This document shows positions 41,301 to 49,699 of a DNA stretch of 64,000 nucleotides, one piece after another. The notes under the pieces are model-generated. The model searched no databases. It was not told where the DNA came from and saw only the letters and a list, made by a program, of their open reading frames with translations. Position 1 is the first letter of the stretch. Every line of letters starts with the position of its first letter. The translations under genes and the position numbers were made by a program. Where the stretch lies: the NCBI RefSeq assembly GCF_017573505.1, contig NZ_JAGEOJ010000017.1:1-64000 (forward strand). Direction: 5' to 3'. Source of the stretch: Actinomadura barringtoniae (GTDB lineage Bacteria; Actinomycetota; Actinomycetes; Streptosporangiales; Streptosporangiaceae).

Positions 41301-42299
41301 GCCCACGACGTCAACCATCCGCTGCGTGCGGTGGTGGCCGCGGGCGGACGGGACAGGACCGACAGTCACTCGTTCCTGACCGTCGAGCCCGCGGAGCAGA
41401 TCGTGCTGGCCACGCTGAAGCCGAGTGGCGAGCCGCTCGCGCGTGGCGAGGTCCCCGGGCCGGTCGAGGCACTCGACGTCCGCCTGCACGAGGTGACCGG
41501 TTCGGCGGCGGACGTCACCGTGACGACGCGGTTGGCCGAGACGGTCGCCGCACGCGTGGACGGCATGGAGATCGCGACGGTCCGGGCGCGGCTGCGCACC
41601 GCCATCGATCCGGGGACGGGCCGCGAGCCCTGGCAGCCCGTCTACACGCGCTACTGGCTGAACAACACCGGCCCGGCCCCGATCGGCAACCTGCCCGTCG
41701 CGGTCCATCTGACCGATTCGGCCGTGACCGTGGCCTCCGACCTGACCGAGGTGGAGGTCGACGGCGAGGTCAAGCTGATCGGGCCGCCCGGCTGGACGGT
41801 CGAACCCGGCGGCGTGCCGTACGAGCTGCCGCCCGGCGGCCACCTCGAGCACCCGATCCGCGCCGTGCCGCCCGAGGACGCTCAGCCGGGCGTCTACTGG
41901 CTGCGGGCGAGGATCATCCACGACGGGCAGACCTTCGAGGACGTGGCGCGCTTGGTCGTCGGTGACAAGCCTCCGGAGCGGGAGCTGACGGTCACGTTGG
42001 AGACGCAGGACGTGCGGCTCGCGCCCGGCGAGACCGGGTCGGTCGTGGTGTCGGTCGCGTCGGCGGTCCGAACGCCGATCGGCCTCCAGGCGCAGCTGAT
42101 CAGCCCCTGGCAGACGTTCGAGCTGTTCCCGGTCTGGAACGCGGGCCTCGACGTCCCGGCGGGAAGCGAGGCGCGGCTGACCTTCCCGGTGGAGGTTCCG
42201 CCCGGGACGCGGCCCGGCCGCTGGTGGGCGGTCGTCAAGCTGGCCGCCGCCGGGAGCCTGCACTACACCGAGGCCATCGGCGTCGAGGTGACCGCGTGA
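38394..42299 (+). CDS. GH38-family alpha-mannosidase with C-terminal NEW3-like domain
   Basis: A 1301-residue cytoplasmic glycoside hydrolase. After an N-terminal beta domain (to about 75), the GH38 catalytic domain runs from HFHYDPVWW to GAHHDAITGSESDQ; WQLDVFGHDPQF holds the predicted nucleophile Asp, and zinc ligands are in HFHYDP and GAHHDA. Beta domains of the retaining mannosidase follow, then a NEW3-type domain (about 1205-1300). No signal peptide is seen, so it degrades internalised or cytoplasmic mannosides. GTG 38394 is chosen for GAGAGG 5 nt upstream. The stop overlaps the next gene by 4 bp. Confidence 0.87.
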   Translation: MDVEPTDVFIGGVEDPLQVVRVSSTSFVRITGEGVHGEGTGPEVGVRCEAPPGTVVPIVVTSGDRETVAELTVAEPGWTVWMVPHFHYDPVWWNTQAAYTTTWDDAGDAAQRNRSDFQQPGFELMRLHMEAARRDPDYKFVLAEVDYLKPYWDACPGDRAYLRRLMAEGRMELMGGTYNEPNTNLTSAESTIRNLVYGTGFQRRIMGGDPATAWQLDVFGHDPQFPALAADAGLTSSSWARGPFHQWGPMLTAREGGQAWADPRARMQFPAEFEWLAPGGKGVLTHYMPAHYSAGWWMDQATSLEDAEKAVFELFRLMRGVASTRNVLLPVGTDYTPPNRWVTEIQRDWNARYVWPRFVCALPSEFFAAVRAGLEADGRSPTPQTRDMNPVYTGKDVSFIDTKQAQRAAETLLVDAEKFATFAAATTGVPYPYAAFDKAWRQLAYGAHHDAITGSESDQVYLDLLTGWREAHDIGRDVLDASLRTLSAGHDGVVVFNPSSWPRTDLVRVDGGAFLAEDVPALGYRVFRPETVVGDADGWRPAAGTRISNETHAIEVDPARGGCVSSIKVDGRELLHEGRVGNELVVYKEYPDHPRMHEGPWHLTPSGPQKGSAEAPAASVAVETSSLGERITVTGEVGPVRYTQTLTLWYGLDRVDGVTHIDEFEGEDQLVRLRWPVRVPGALPVSEVAGAVIGRGFGLIDVDSKDHPWTLDNPAHTWFGLSSTARVRLAGGGVRAIGVAEVITTEGDEDGARDLALALVRAGVTSTCSAAPGARYGSLAFDSNLPDVRIAIGTPEQNPFVAEVLTPDHAAELKAQLAARGRARVWVPAGQALAKVWVPSADLTPARALPVLVIAGPGAVEDLVNDLHDATVEVAQDPSLSELTDPSLDDYTVALVNKGVPGFAVDSGGALHLSLMRSCTGWPSGVWIDPPRRTVPDGSNFQQQHWTHSFEYSLLAGPGDWRARSTVHAAHDVNHPLRAVVAAGGRDRTDSHSFLTVEPAEQIVLATLKPSGEPLARGEVPGPVEALDVRLHEVTGSAADVTVTTRLAETVAARVDGMEIATVRARLRTAIDPGTGREPWQPVYTRYWLNNTGPAPIGNLPVAVHLTDSAVTVASDLTEVEVDGEVKLIGPPGWTVEPGGVPYELPPGGHLEHPIRAVPPEDAQPGVYWLRARIIHDGQTFEDVARLVVGDKPPERELTVTLETQDVRLAPGETGSVVVSVASAVRTPIGLQAQLISPWQTFELFPVWNAGLDVPAGSEARLTFPVEVPPGTRPGRWWAVVKLAAAGSLHYTEAIGVEVTA

Positions 42300-42838
42300 A
42301 CGCGGCCGCCTACGTGGGGGAGCGGGCCATCCTCGAAGAGGAGGTGGAGGCCCGGGTCGCCGCGCTGCGGACCGGGCCGCTCGCCGCCCGGCTGCCGCGT
42401 TCCGAGACTGCCGACGGGCGCAACCTGCGCCGCTGGGTCGTCCAGGTCATGACCCACGAGGCCGTCATCGAGGCCGAGGCGGCTGCTCTCGGGCTGAGAG
42501 TGGACGGTGGCGGTGCGGGGGAGACGCTCACGCTCCCGGCGGCGATGCGGATGGGCGGGGTCGCCGCGGCCGTCCTCGCCCGCTCGCCGCTCGCACGCGA
42601 GGTGCGGCGGCACGTGACGGCGGGCGTCGAGGTGCCGGACGAGGAGATCCGCGCGTACTTCGAACGCAACCCCGACCGCGCCGGGACGCCGGGCGAGGCG
42701 CAGCGGCTGCGCCGGGAGGCCGCGGACCGGGCGTTCGCGCTCTGGCTGGCGCGCCGGCACGCGGCCCTCGTACGGCTGATGCCCGGCTTCGAGCACCCCG
42801 CCGACCCGCGTCACGCCGACGCCGCGCACCGCCATTAA
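42296..42838 (+). CDS. Unknown protein coupled to the alpha-mannosidase (SurA/parvulin-N-like)
   Basis: A 180-residue protein translated from a GTG that overlaps the mannosidase stop (GTGA). It is mostly helical with conserved-looking LRRWVVQVMTHEAVIEAEAAALGL and VPDEEIRAYFERNPD, a layout that recalls the N-terminal chaperone region of SurA/parvulin proteins, but no peptidyl-prolyl isomerase domain follows. Tight coupling implies it works with the mannosidase, perhaps in folding or assembly; this is inference. No domain is securely recognised. Confidence 0.68.
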   Translation: MNAAAYVGERAILEEEVEARVAALRTGPLAARLPRSETADGRNLRRWVVQVMTHEAVIEAEAAALGLRVDGGGAGETLTLPAAMRMGGVAAAVLARSPLAREVRRHVTAGVEVPDEEIRAYFERNPDRAGTPGEAQRLRREAADRAFALWLARRHAALVRLMPGFEHPADPRHADAAHRH

Positions 42839-42916
42839 CAGCGTCTGTGACGCATTCGACGATCCGGAGCGCTGACCTAAGAAAGGAGAGCCGCCGGAAG
42901 GGACGGAAGGATGCGG

Positions 42917-43405
42917 ATGGGCTTCTCGGGCTATCTCATCGTCGGCAGAGACGACCGGCCGCTTCCCGAGCTCCATTCTCTGAAACAGCACCGGCAGTGC
43001 GTGACGGGCAACCGCCCGCGCGCCGACAACTGGCAGGTCTGCTCGCTCGGACCCGACGCCGGTCTGGGCGACTCGATCTCGCTGCTGATCGAGGTCGCCG
43101 CCGAGACCTTCGAGCCCGTGCTGCTGGCCTCGTTCACCGTGGGCGAGGACGGCGCCGCGGTCGAGGGTTTCAGCGGCCCGTACGGCTACTGGTGGACCCG
43201 CCTCACCCGCGCCTCGTGCGCCGGCGACGTCGCCGGACGGGCCGTCCAGTGGGCGACGGCGGCCGGCCGCGAGGTCGAGGCCGGGCCGATCGCCGACCTG
43301 CTCGCGGCGCGTTCGGCCCCGCACCTGGAGGCGGTCTTCGAGGAGCTCCTGGAGCGGCTCGGCCTGGCGGGTACCGGGGATACCTCCCCCGGGGAGATTG
43401 GCTGA
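42917..43405 (+). CDS. Hypothetical protein
   Basis: A 162-residue protein with a mixed beta-alpha N-terminal part (GFSGYLIVGRDDRPLPEL) and a helical C-terminus. No signal peptide, membrane segment or recognised motif. GGAAGG lies 6 nt before ATG 42917, which is preferred over ATG 42911 that touches the ribosome site. A GGAAGGGAC/GGAAGGATG short repeat precedes it. It may be transcribed with the DUF5988 gene 27 bp downstream. No function can be assigned. Confidence 0.6.
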   Translation: MGFSGYLIVGRDDRPLPELHSLKQHRQCVTGNRPRADNWQVCSLGPDAGLGDSISLLIEVAAETFEPVLLASFTVGEDGAAVEGFSGPYGYWWTRLTRASCAGDVAGRAVQWATAAGREVEAGPIADLLAARSAPHLEAVFEELLERLGLAGTGDTSPGEIG

Positions 43406-43432
43406 CGCGTCCCGCTGTGTTTCCATCCGGGA

Positions 43433-43639
43433 ATGGACACCAGTTTGAAGGCATTCCTGGAAGGCGGCCCGGCGGATCTGCCGGAGCGGGTCGTCGGGAT
43501 CACTCCTCCCGGTGTCGAGCTGAAGCTGCCCTTCCGGGGCGGCTTCGAGCACTTCAAGGTGACCGGGCGTCACCACGACACCCCGGAGGGCAGGCTGCCC
43601 GTCTTCAGGTGGTACGAGCGTACGGCGGTCGCGGAGTAG
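43433..43639 (+). CDS. DUF5988 family small protein
   Basis: A 68-residue protein matching the DUF5988 pattern: KAFLEGGPADLPERVV, TPPGVELKLPFRGGFEHFKVTGRH and a C-terminal PVFRWYERT. Such proteins are common next to antibiotic and natural-product genes in actinobacteria but have no known role. It stands 27 bp after the hypothetical gene, with no clear ribosome site. It ends 10 bp before the convergent M20 peptidase gene. Confidence 0.8.
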   Translation: MDTSLKAFLEGGPADLPERVVGITPPGVELKLPFRGGFEHFKVTGRHHDTPEGRLPVFRWYERTAVAE

Positions 43640-43649
43640 CCGCCGGAAC

Positions 43650-44984
43650 TCAGCGCGTGCCGAGGAAACGGTCCAGGACGCGGGTGCCGAAGCGCAGTCC
43701 CTCCACGGGAACCCGCTCGTCCACGCCGTGGAACATGCCGAAGTAGTCCAGCTCGGGGCCGAGGAGCAGCGGCGCGAAGCCGAAGCTCTTGATGCCGATC
43801 CGGTTGAAGGACTTGCCGTCGGTGCCGCCCGCCATGACGTACGGCACCGGGTGGGCGGCCGGGTCCTCGGCGCGCAGTGACGCGGCGAGCGCGGCGAACG
43901 TCGCGCCCGCCGGGTCGGCCGAGGGCGCCTTCTCGTAGTTGATGAACTCCCGGGTGACCTTCGGGCCGAGCAGCCGGTCCACCGTGGCGAGGAACTCCTC
44001 CCCGGTGCCCGGCAGGTAGCGGCCGTCCACCTGCGCCGTCGCCGTGCCCGGGATGACGTTGACCTTGTAGCCTGCGTCCAGCCGGGTCGGGTTGGCCGAG
44101 TTGCGGACGGTGCCCGCGAACAGGGTGCCGACGCGGCCGAGCCGCCGCGCCTCCTCGTCGAGGCGGTCGTGGTCGATGGTGGTGCCGAGTGCGTCCGCCA
44201 GGCCGTCCAGCAGCGCCAGCACGCCCGGGGTCAGCCGTACCGGCCACTCGTAGGCGGCCAGCCGCGAGATCGCGTGGGCGAGCTCGGCGACCGCGTTGTC
44301 GGGCGCGGGCTTGGAGCCGTGCCCCGCCGTGCCCTGGACCGACAGCTTCATCCAGGTCGTGCCGCGCTCGCCGGTCGCGATCGGATAGATCCGCTTGTCC
44401 TCGCCGTGGGCGTCCTGGGCGACGACGCTGAAGCCGCCGGACTCGCTGATCGCCTCGCTGACCCCGGTGAAGACCTCGGGGTGCTCGCGGACCACGAAGC
44501 GCGAGCCGTAGTCGCCGGTGCACTCCTCGTCGGCCAGGAACGCCAGGACCAGATCGCCCCGGGTCCTGCGCGCCTCGCGCATGCGCTGGCGCACGACCGC
44601 GAGGGTCATCGCCACGGTGCCCTTCATGTCGACCGCGCCGCGACCCCACACGCAGCCGTCCCTGACCTCGCCGGAGAACGGGGGAACGCTCCATTCGGCC
44701 GGGTCGGCGGGCACCACGTCAAGATGACCATGAACGAGGAAGGCGGGCGCGTCCGGGTCGGTGCCGGCGATGCGGGCGAGGACGCTGGTACGGCCCGGAG
44801 CCGACTCCACGACCTGAGGCCGCACGCCGACCTCGTCGAGGAGTTCGGCGACGTGCTCGGCGGCCGCGCGTTCGCCCCGGCCGACGCCTTCACCCTCGTT
44901 GGTGGTGTCGATCCGGATGAGGTCGGAGCAGATTCCCGCGACCTCATCGGCCGCCGTCCGCTCCTGTACCTGCGGTTCGGTCAC
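43650..44984 (-). CDS. M20-family metallopeptidase (dipeptidase/deacylase)
   Basis: A 444-residue zinc peptidase of the M20 family, which hydrolyses dipeptides or acylated amino acids in the cytoplasm. Metal and catalytic residues: HGHLDVVP (His and Asp), RGAVDMKG (bridging Asp), DEECTGDYG (catalytic Glu pair), and FGMFHGVDERV (C-terminal His). A dimerisation domain (about 190-300) with SVQGTAGHGSKP is present. GTG 44984 is chosen because the frame upstream is a low-complexity basic stretch unlike the family. It is divergent from the peptide importer operon, suggesting that imported dipeptides are cleaved here. Confidence 0.86.
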   Translation of the reverse strand: MTEPQVQERTAADEVAGICSDLIRIDTTNEGEGVGRGERAAAEHVAELLDEVGVRPQVVESAPGRTSVLARIAGTDPDAPAFLVHGHLDVVPADPAEWSVPPFSGEVRDGCVWGRGAVDMKGTVAMTLAVVRQRMREARRTRGDLVLAFLADEECTGDYGSRFVVREHPEVFTGVSEAISESGGFSVVAQDAHGEDKRIYPIATGERGTTWMKLSVQGTAGHGSKPAPDNAVAELAHAISRLAAYEWPVRLTPGVLALLDGLADALGTTIDHDRLDEEARRLGRVGTLFAGTVRNSANPTRLDAGYKVNVIPGTATAQVDGRYLPGTGEEFLATVDRLLGPKVTREFINYEKAPSADPAGATFAALAASLRAEDPAAHPVPYVMAGGTDGKSFNRIGIKSFGFAPLLLGPELDYFGMFHGVDERVPVEGLRFGTRVLDRFLGTR

Positions 44985-45223
44985 CCCTGCCCCGCCTTCC
45001 GCGCGCCTTTCGGAACTTCCCGAGGGGGGCGACCCCCCACGCCCCCCGGCCGACTTCGTCGGTTTCGAAGGACCCCTGCGTTTCGCCCTCGTTCTGACCT
45101 TAGTCAATGAAGATCCCCGAGGTGGTCATGGTATCGATCTTGTGACGAATCCTTTAGAGGCGTACCGCGCGAGGGGTCGGCGGTACCACGCTTCCCTCAA
45201 CAGGGGTCGTGCAAGGGAGAATC

Positions 45224-46840
45224 ATGTCCGGACTAGGCCTGCGTAAGAGCGCCGTGTCGGTCGCCGTGGTGGCGGTCTTGGGAGCGGCGATGGCCGCCTG
45301 TGGCGGAGGTGGCGGGAAGTCGAGCGACGGGACCTTCACGGCCGGGCACTCAGAGCCCGACCACCTGACGCCGGGCAACACCACCAGCAGTTACTCCTTC
45401 GACGTGCTGAGCGGGCTGTACGACAACCTCGTCGGCCTCACCGTCGAGGGCAAGACCTACAACCTGGCCGCGCAGTCGGTGGACAGCACGGACCAGAAGG
45501 TCTGGACGATCAAGCTCAAGCCCGGCCAGAAGTTCTCCAACGGGGAGCCGGTCACCGCGCAGAGCTACGCCGACTCGTGGAACAACGCCGCGCTCGGCGC
45601 CAACGCCTACGAGGCCAACGAGTACTTCTCCAAGATCAAGGGGTATGACGAGCTCAACCCCGAGGACGAGAAGGCCGCGCCGAAGACCGGCAAGCTGAGC
45701 GGGCTGAAGGTCGTCGACGACACCACGCTCGAAGTCACGCTGACCGACAAGTTCAACCAGTTCCCGTACCTGCTGACCTACCCGGCGTTCGCGCCGCTGC
45801 CGAAGGCCGCGTTCGGCCCCGACGGCAAGGTCCCCGCCTCGTTCGACGACAAGCCGATCGGCAACGGCCCGTACATGGTCGACGGGAAGTGGGAGCGCAA
45901 CAAGCAGATCAAGCTGGTGCCCTCGCCCACCTACACGGGCCCCCGCAAGCCCAAGAACAAGGGCTACACCTGGAAGAGCTACTCCAGCGCGCAGACCGCC
46001 TACACCGACCTGCGCGCCGGGCGCCTGGACGTGCTCCAGACGATCCCCGCGGCCAGCGTTCCCGAGGCCAAGCGGCTGCTCGGCGACCGCTTCATGCCCC
46101 GCAAGATGGGGACGATCGACTACCTGGGCTTCCCGCTGTGGGACAAGCGCTTCCAGAACCCGGACCTGCGCAAGGCCATCTCGATGTCGATCGACCGGCA
46201 GGCGATCAACAAGGCGGTCTACAACGGCGACTACACGCCCGCCGACTCGCTGCTGCCCCCGATCATCACCGGGCACCGTGCGAACGCCTGCGGCGAGCTG
46301 TGCACCTACAACCCGGCCAAGGCCAAGGAGCTGTTCACCAAGGCCGGCGGCTTCAAGGGCAAGCTGGAGCTCTACTTCTCCAACGCCCAGCCCACCTACC
46401 AGCAGTGGATGCAGATCGTCGCGAACTCGCTCAAGCAGAACCTGGGCCTCACCGACGACCAGATCGCCTTCCGCCAGACCCCGGCCTCGGACTACTTCGG
46501 GATGCTGAGCAAGCACGAGGAGAAGGGCCCGTACCGGCAGAACTGGGAGGCCGACTACCCGAGCCCCCAGAACTACCTCGAGGGCATGTGGGGCGTCGGC
46601 AACAAGATGACGTGGAAGAACAAGGACTTCGACGCCGCCATCCTGAAGGCCAACACCGCCTCTGACCAGGCGACCGCGCTGCAGTACTACAACAAGGCCG
46701 AGGACATCGCGACCCAGGACATGCCGATGATTCCGCTGTGGACCTGGACCGGCCAGGGCGGCCGTTCCAAGCGCGTCTCCAACGTGACCATCACCGCCTG
46801 GGCCACCGGTCTCATCGCGAACGAAGTGACGGTCAAGTAA
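45224..46840 (+). CDS. Peptide ABC transporter substrate-binding lipoprotein
   Basis: A 538-residue extracytoplasmic solute-binding protein of family 5 (OppA/DppA). A lipoprotein signal with lipobox (MAACGG) anchors it to the membrane; the mature part has PKAAFGP, NPDLRKAISMSIDRQAIN and IPLWTWTGQG, the family's ligand-binding lobes. It delivers peptides to the two permeases encoded just downstream. AAGGGAGA lies before ATG 45224; the frame is open for 5 codons more. The whole set of five genes reads in one direction with short gaps, so it is a complete importer. Confidence 0.9.
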   Translation: MSGLGLRKSAVSVAVVAVLGAAMAACGGGGGKSSDGTFTAGHSEPDHLTPGNTTSSYSFDVLSGLYDNLVGLTVEGKTYNLAAQSVDSTDQKVWTIKLKPGQKFSNGEPVTAQSYADSWNNAALGANAYEANEYFSKIKGYDELNPEDEKAAPKTGKLSGLKVVDDTTLEVTLTDKFNQFPYLLTYPAFAPLPKAAFGPDGKVPASFDDKPIGNGPYMVDGKWERNKQIKLVPSPTYTGPRKPKNKGYTWKSYSSAQTAYTDLRAGRLDVLQTIPAASVPEAKRLLGDRFMPRKMGTIDYLGFPLWDKRFQNPDLRKAISMSIDRQAINKAVYNGDYTPADSLLPPIITGHRANACGELCTYNPAKAKELFTKAGGFKGKLELYFSNAQPTYQQWMQIVANSLKQNLGLTDDQIAFRQTPASDYFGMLSKHEEKGPYRQNWEADYPSPQNYLEGMWGVGNKMTWKNKDFDAAILKANTASDQATALQYYNKAEDIATQDMPMIPLWTWTGQGGRSKRVSNVTITAWATGLIANEVTVK

Positions 46841-46846
46841 GCGATC

Positions 46847-47773
46847 ATGTGGCGTTACACAGTCCGTCGTCTCCTGCAGTTCGTGCCGGTCTTCCTCGGC
46901 ACGACGCTGTTCATCTACGCGATGGTGTTCCTGCTGCCGGGGGACCCGATCGCCGCTCTGGCCGGTGACAAGCCGCTGCCGGAGTCGGTGGTGCGCACCC
47001 TGCACGCCCGGTACAACCTCGACGACCCGTTCCTCGTGCAGTACGGCAAGTACATCTGGGGCCTGCTGCACGGGGACCTCGGCGAGAACTACGACGGGCA
47101 GAAGGTCTCCGACATGCTCAGCGGGCGCTGGTCGGTGACCTTCCAACTCGCCGCGACCGCCTGGATCTTCGAGCTGACCGTCGGGATCGCGCTCGGCGTG
47201 TGGGCGGGCCTGCGGCGCGGCAAGTTCGCCGACACGCTGGTGCTCGGCGGGACCACGCTGGCGATCGCCGTGCCGGTGTTCGTGCTCGGCTACACCGCGC
47301 AGATCCTGCTCGGCGTGAAGTGGCCGATCTTCCCGTCCGCCGGGACCGACGACGGCTGGCCGCTGAGCTACATCCTGCCGGGCATGGTGCTCGGGTCGCT
47401 GGGCCTGTCGTACGTGGCCCGGCTGACCCGCACCAGCCTGGTGGAGAACCTGCGGGCCGACTACGTGCGCACGGCCAGGGCCAAGGGCCTCAAACGGGTG
47501 CGCGTGGTCGGGCGCCACACGCTGCGCAACTCGCTCATCCCCGTCGTGACCTACCTTGGCATCGACTTCGGCACGCTGATGGGCGGCGCCGTCGTCACCG
47601 AGGGCATCTTCAACCTGCCGGGCGTCGGCGGGCAGGTGTTCCAGTCCATCCAGCTGAAGGAGGGCCCGGTGGTGGTCGGCGCGGTCACCGTGCTGGTGCT
47701 GATCTTCCTGCTGGTCAACCTGATCGTCGACCTGCTGTACGGCGTGCTCGACCCGAGGATCCGCTATGAGTGA
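46847..47773 (+). CDS. Peptide ABC transporter permease (DppB/OppB type)
   Basis: A 308-residue membrane permease with the family start MWRYTVRRLLQFVPVFLG and the EAA loop (RTARAKGLKRVRVVGRHTLRN) that contacts the ATPases. About six membrane spans are evident. It begins 6 bp after the binding-protein gene and overlaps the next permease gene by 8 bp. It forms the channel with the second permease and imports di- or oligopeptides. Confidence 0.93.
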   Translation: MWRYTVRRLLQFVPVFLGTTLFIYAMVFLLPGDPIAALAGDKPLPESVVRTLHARYNLDDPFLVQYGKYIWGLLHGDLGENYDGQKVSDMLSGRWSVTFQLAATAWIFELTVGIALGVWAGLRRGKFADTLVLGGTTLAIAVPVFVLGYTAQILLGVKWPIFPSAGTDDGWPLSYILPGMVLGSLGLSYVARLTRTSLVENLRADYVRTARAKGLKRVRVVGRHTLRNSLIPVVTYLGIDFGTLMGGAVVTEGIFNLPGVGGQVFQSIQLKEGPVVVGAVTVLVLIFLLVNLIVDLLYGVLDPRIRYE

Positions 47774-48674
47774 GGCCGGGGCCGAGGGGTCCGCCGTCGC
47801 CGAGGCCGGCGGGCTGGTCGAGGGACGCTCGGCGTCGCTGTGGAGCGACGCCTGGCGCGAACTGCGGCGGCGCGTGGTCTTCTGGCTGTCGGCCGCGGTG
47901 CTGACGCTGGTGACGCTGATGGCCGCGTTCCCGAGCCTGTTCACCGACAAGGGCAAGAACGAGGGCTGCAACGCCAACTACGCCAAGCTCGGGCCCGGGC
48001 CTGGGCACCGCTTCGGCACCGACACCACGGGCTGCGACTACTACGCGCACGTCGTGCACGGCGCGCGGCCGACGATGGTGATCGGCCTGTCGGTCACGAT
48101 CTTCACGATGCTGATCGCGGTGGTCTTCGGGATGCTCGCGGGCTACTACGGCGGCGTGCTGGACACCGTGATCGCCCGGATCACCGACGTGTTCTTCGGG
48201 CTGCCGTTCGTGCTGGGCGCCACCGTCATCCTGGTCGCCTTCCCCGACCACGGGATGAACGCGATGACGCTGGTCCTGGTCCTGCTCGGCTGGACGATCA
48301 TGCTGCGCATCATGCGCGGTCAGGTGATCGTGGCCAGGGACGCCGACTACGTCCAGGCGGCGCGGCTGCTGGGCGCGTCCGATCTGCGCATCATGACGCG
48401 GCACATCCTGCCGAACGCCATCGCGCCGGTGATCGTGGTGGCCACGCTGAACGTCGGCAACGTGATCTCCAGCGAGGCGACGCTGGACTTCCTCGGGGTG
48501 GGCCTGCAGTACCCGCAGGTGTCGTGGGGCCTGCAGCTGAACATGGCGCAGACCTACTTCGTCGACCACCCGCACCTGCTGATCTTCCCCGCGGTGTTCC
48601 TGACGACGACGGTGCTCAGCTTCCTGATGCTGGGCGACGCCGTCCGCGACGCCCTCGACCCGAAACTCCGGTGA
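47766..48674 (+). CDS. Peptide ABC transporter permease (DppC/OppC type)
   Basis: A 302-residue permease with an N-terminal hydrophilic lead, a first span near residue 38-56, an extracytoplasmic part with FGTDTTGCDYYAHVVHGAR, and the EAA loop QAARLLGASDLRIMTRHILPN. It is the partner of the upstream permease (8-bp overlap). Its stop overlaps the GTG start of the ATPase gene by 4 bp, and that junction is part of a 21-bp tandem duplication. Confidence 0.92.
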   Translation: MSEAGAEGSAVAEAGGLVEGRSASLWSDAWRELRRRVVFWLSAAVLTLVTLMAAFPSLFTDKGKNEGCNANYAKLGPGPGHRFGTDTTGCDYYAHVVHGARPTMVIGLSVTIFTMLIAVVFGMLAGYYGGVLDTVIARITDVFFGLPFVLGATVILVAFPDHGMNAMTLVLVLLGWTIMLRIMRGQVIVARDADYVQAARLLGASDLRIMTRHILPNAIAPVIVVATLNVGNVISSEATLDFLGVGLQYPQVSWGLQLNMAQTYFVDHPHLLIFPAVFLTTTVLSFLMLGDAVRDALDPKLR

Positions 48675-48706
48675 GCATGGACCAGACTCCGGTGAGCACG
48701 GACCAG
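48665..48706. repeat. 21-bp tandem duplication across the permease stop / ATPase start
   Basis: Two adjacent 21-bp units (48665-48685 and 48686-48706), 20 of 21 identical, each beginning ACTCCGGTGAGC and ending GGACCAG. The only difference is ATG (48677) in unit 1 versus ACG in unit 2. Unit 1 holds the permease stop and the ATPase GTG start (48671); unit 2 holds an extra GTG (48692) in frame. Confidence 0.92.
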
Positions 48707-49699
48707 AACGAGCCCCTGCTGGCGGTCGAGGACCTGAGCGTCCAGTTCCGGGTGCGGGACCAGGACGTGCGGGCGGTGAACGGCCTGTCCTACAGCCTCG
48801 CCGAGGGGGAGACGCTGGCGATCCTCGGCGAGTCGGGGTCGGGCAAGAGCGTCGCCGCGCAGGCGGTGATGGGCATCCTCGACACCCCGCCCGCGCGCGT
48901 GACCGGCGGCTCGGTGCGGCTGCGCGGCCAGGAGCTGCTCGACCTGCCCGAACGGCGGCGCCGCTCGTTCCGCGGCGACCACATCGCGATGATCTTCCAG
49001 GACGCGCTGAGCGCGCTGAACCCGGTCTTCACCGTGGGCGACCAGATCAGCGAGATGTTCCAGGTCCACCGCGGCATGAAGCGCAAGGAGGCCAAGGCCA
49101 AGACGATCGAGCTGATGGAGCGGGTGCGCATCCCGTCGGCCGCGACGCGGCTGGGCGATTACCCGCACCAGTTCTCCGGCGGCATGCGGCAGCGCATCAT
49201 GATCGCGATGGCGCTGGCGCTGGAGCCGGACGTGCTGATCGCCGACGAGCCGACCACCGCGCTCGACGTGACCGTCCAGGCGCAGATCATGCGGCTGCTG
49301 GCGGACCTGCAGGACGAGTACCGGATGGGCCTCATCCTCATCACCCACGACCTCGGCGTCGTCGCCGGCGTCGCCGACCGGATCGTGGTGATGTACGCGG
49401 GCTCGGTCGCCGAGGAGGCGTCCGCCAAGGAGCTGTACGCCCGGCCCGCCCACCCCTACACCGCCGGCCTGCTGGCCTCGGTGCCGCGCCTGGACCGCAA
49501 GGGCGAGCAGCTCGTACCGATCAAGGGAACGCCGCCCAACCCGGCGTCGCTGCCGCCCGGCTGCCCGTTCGCGCCGCGCTGCCCCCGCGCCCAGGCGATC
49601 TGCACCGACGAACGCCCGACCCTGACCCCGGTGGGCGAATCCGGCCACCGGGCCGCCTGCCACTTCGCCGAGGAGGTCTACGGTGCCGGAACAGAGTGA
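48671..49699 (+). CDS. Peptide ABC transporter ATP-binding protein (DppD/OppD type)
   Basis: A 342-residue ABC ATPase with Walker A (GESGSGKS), Q-loop (MIFQDALSALNP), signature (FSGGMRQRIMIA), Walker B (VLIADEPTTALDV), the switch His (ITHDLG) and a C-terminal cysteine-rich extension (GCPFAPRCPRAQAIC), which often binds an iron-sulfur cluster in this family. Start choice: GTG 48671 overlaps the previous stop; ATG 48677 and GTG 48692 are in frame, because of a 21-bp duplication. It works with the next ATPase as a heterodimer that powers peptide uptake. Confidence 0.92.
   Translation: MSMDQTPVSTDQNEPLLAVEDLSVQFRVRDQDVRAVNGLSYSLAEGETLAILGESGSGKSVAAQAVMGILDTPPARVTGGSVRLRGQELLDLPERRRRSFRGDHIAMIFQDALSALNPVFTVGDQISEMFQVHRGMKRKEAKAKTIELMERVRIPSAATRLGDYPHQFSGGMRQRIMIAMALALEPDVLIADEPTTALDVTVQAQIMRLLADLQDEYRMGLILITHDLGVVAGVADRIVVMYAGSVAEEASAKELYARPAHPYTAGLLASVPRLDRKGEQLVPIKGTPPNPASLPPGCPFAPRCPRAQAICTDERPTLTPVGESGHRAACHFAEEVYGAGTE

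Noticed and set aside
45350..47977. A long minus-strand open frame across the peptide importer
   Set aside because: It is antisense to a complete, well-recognised operon and has shadow-type composition without motifs.
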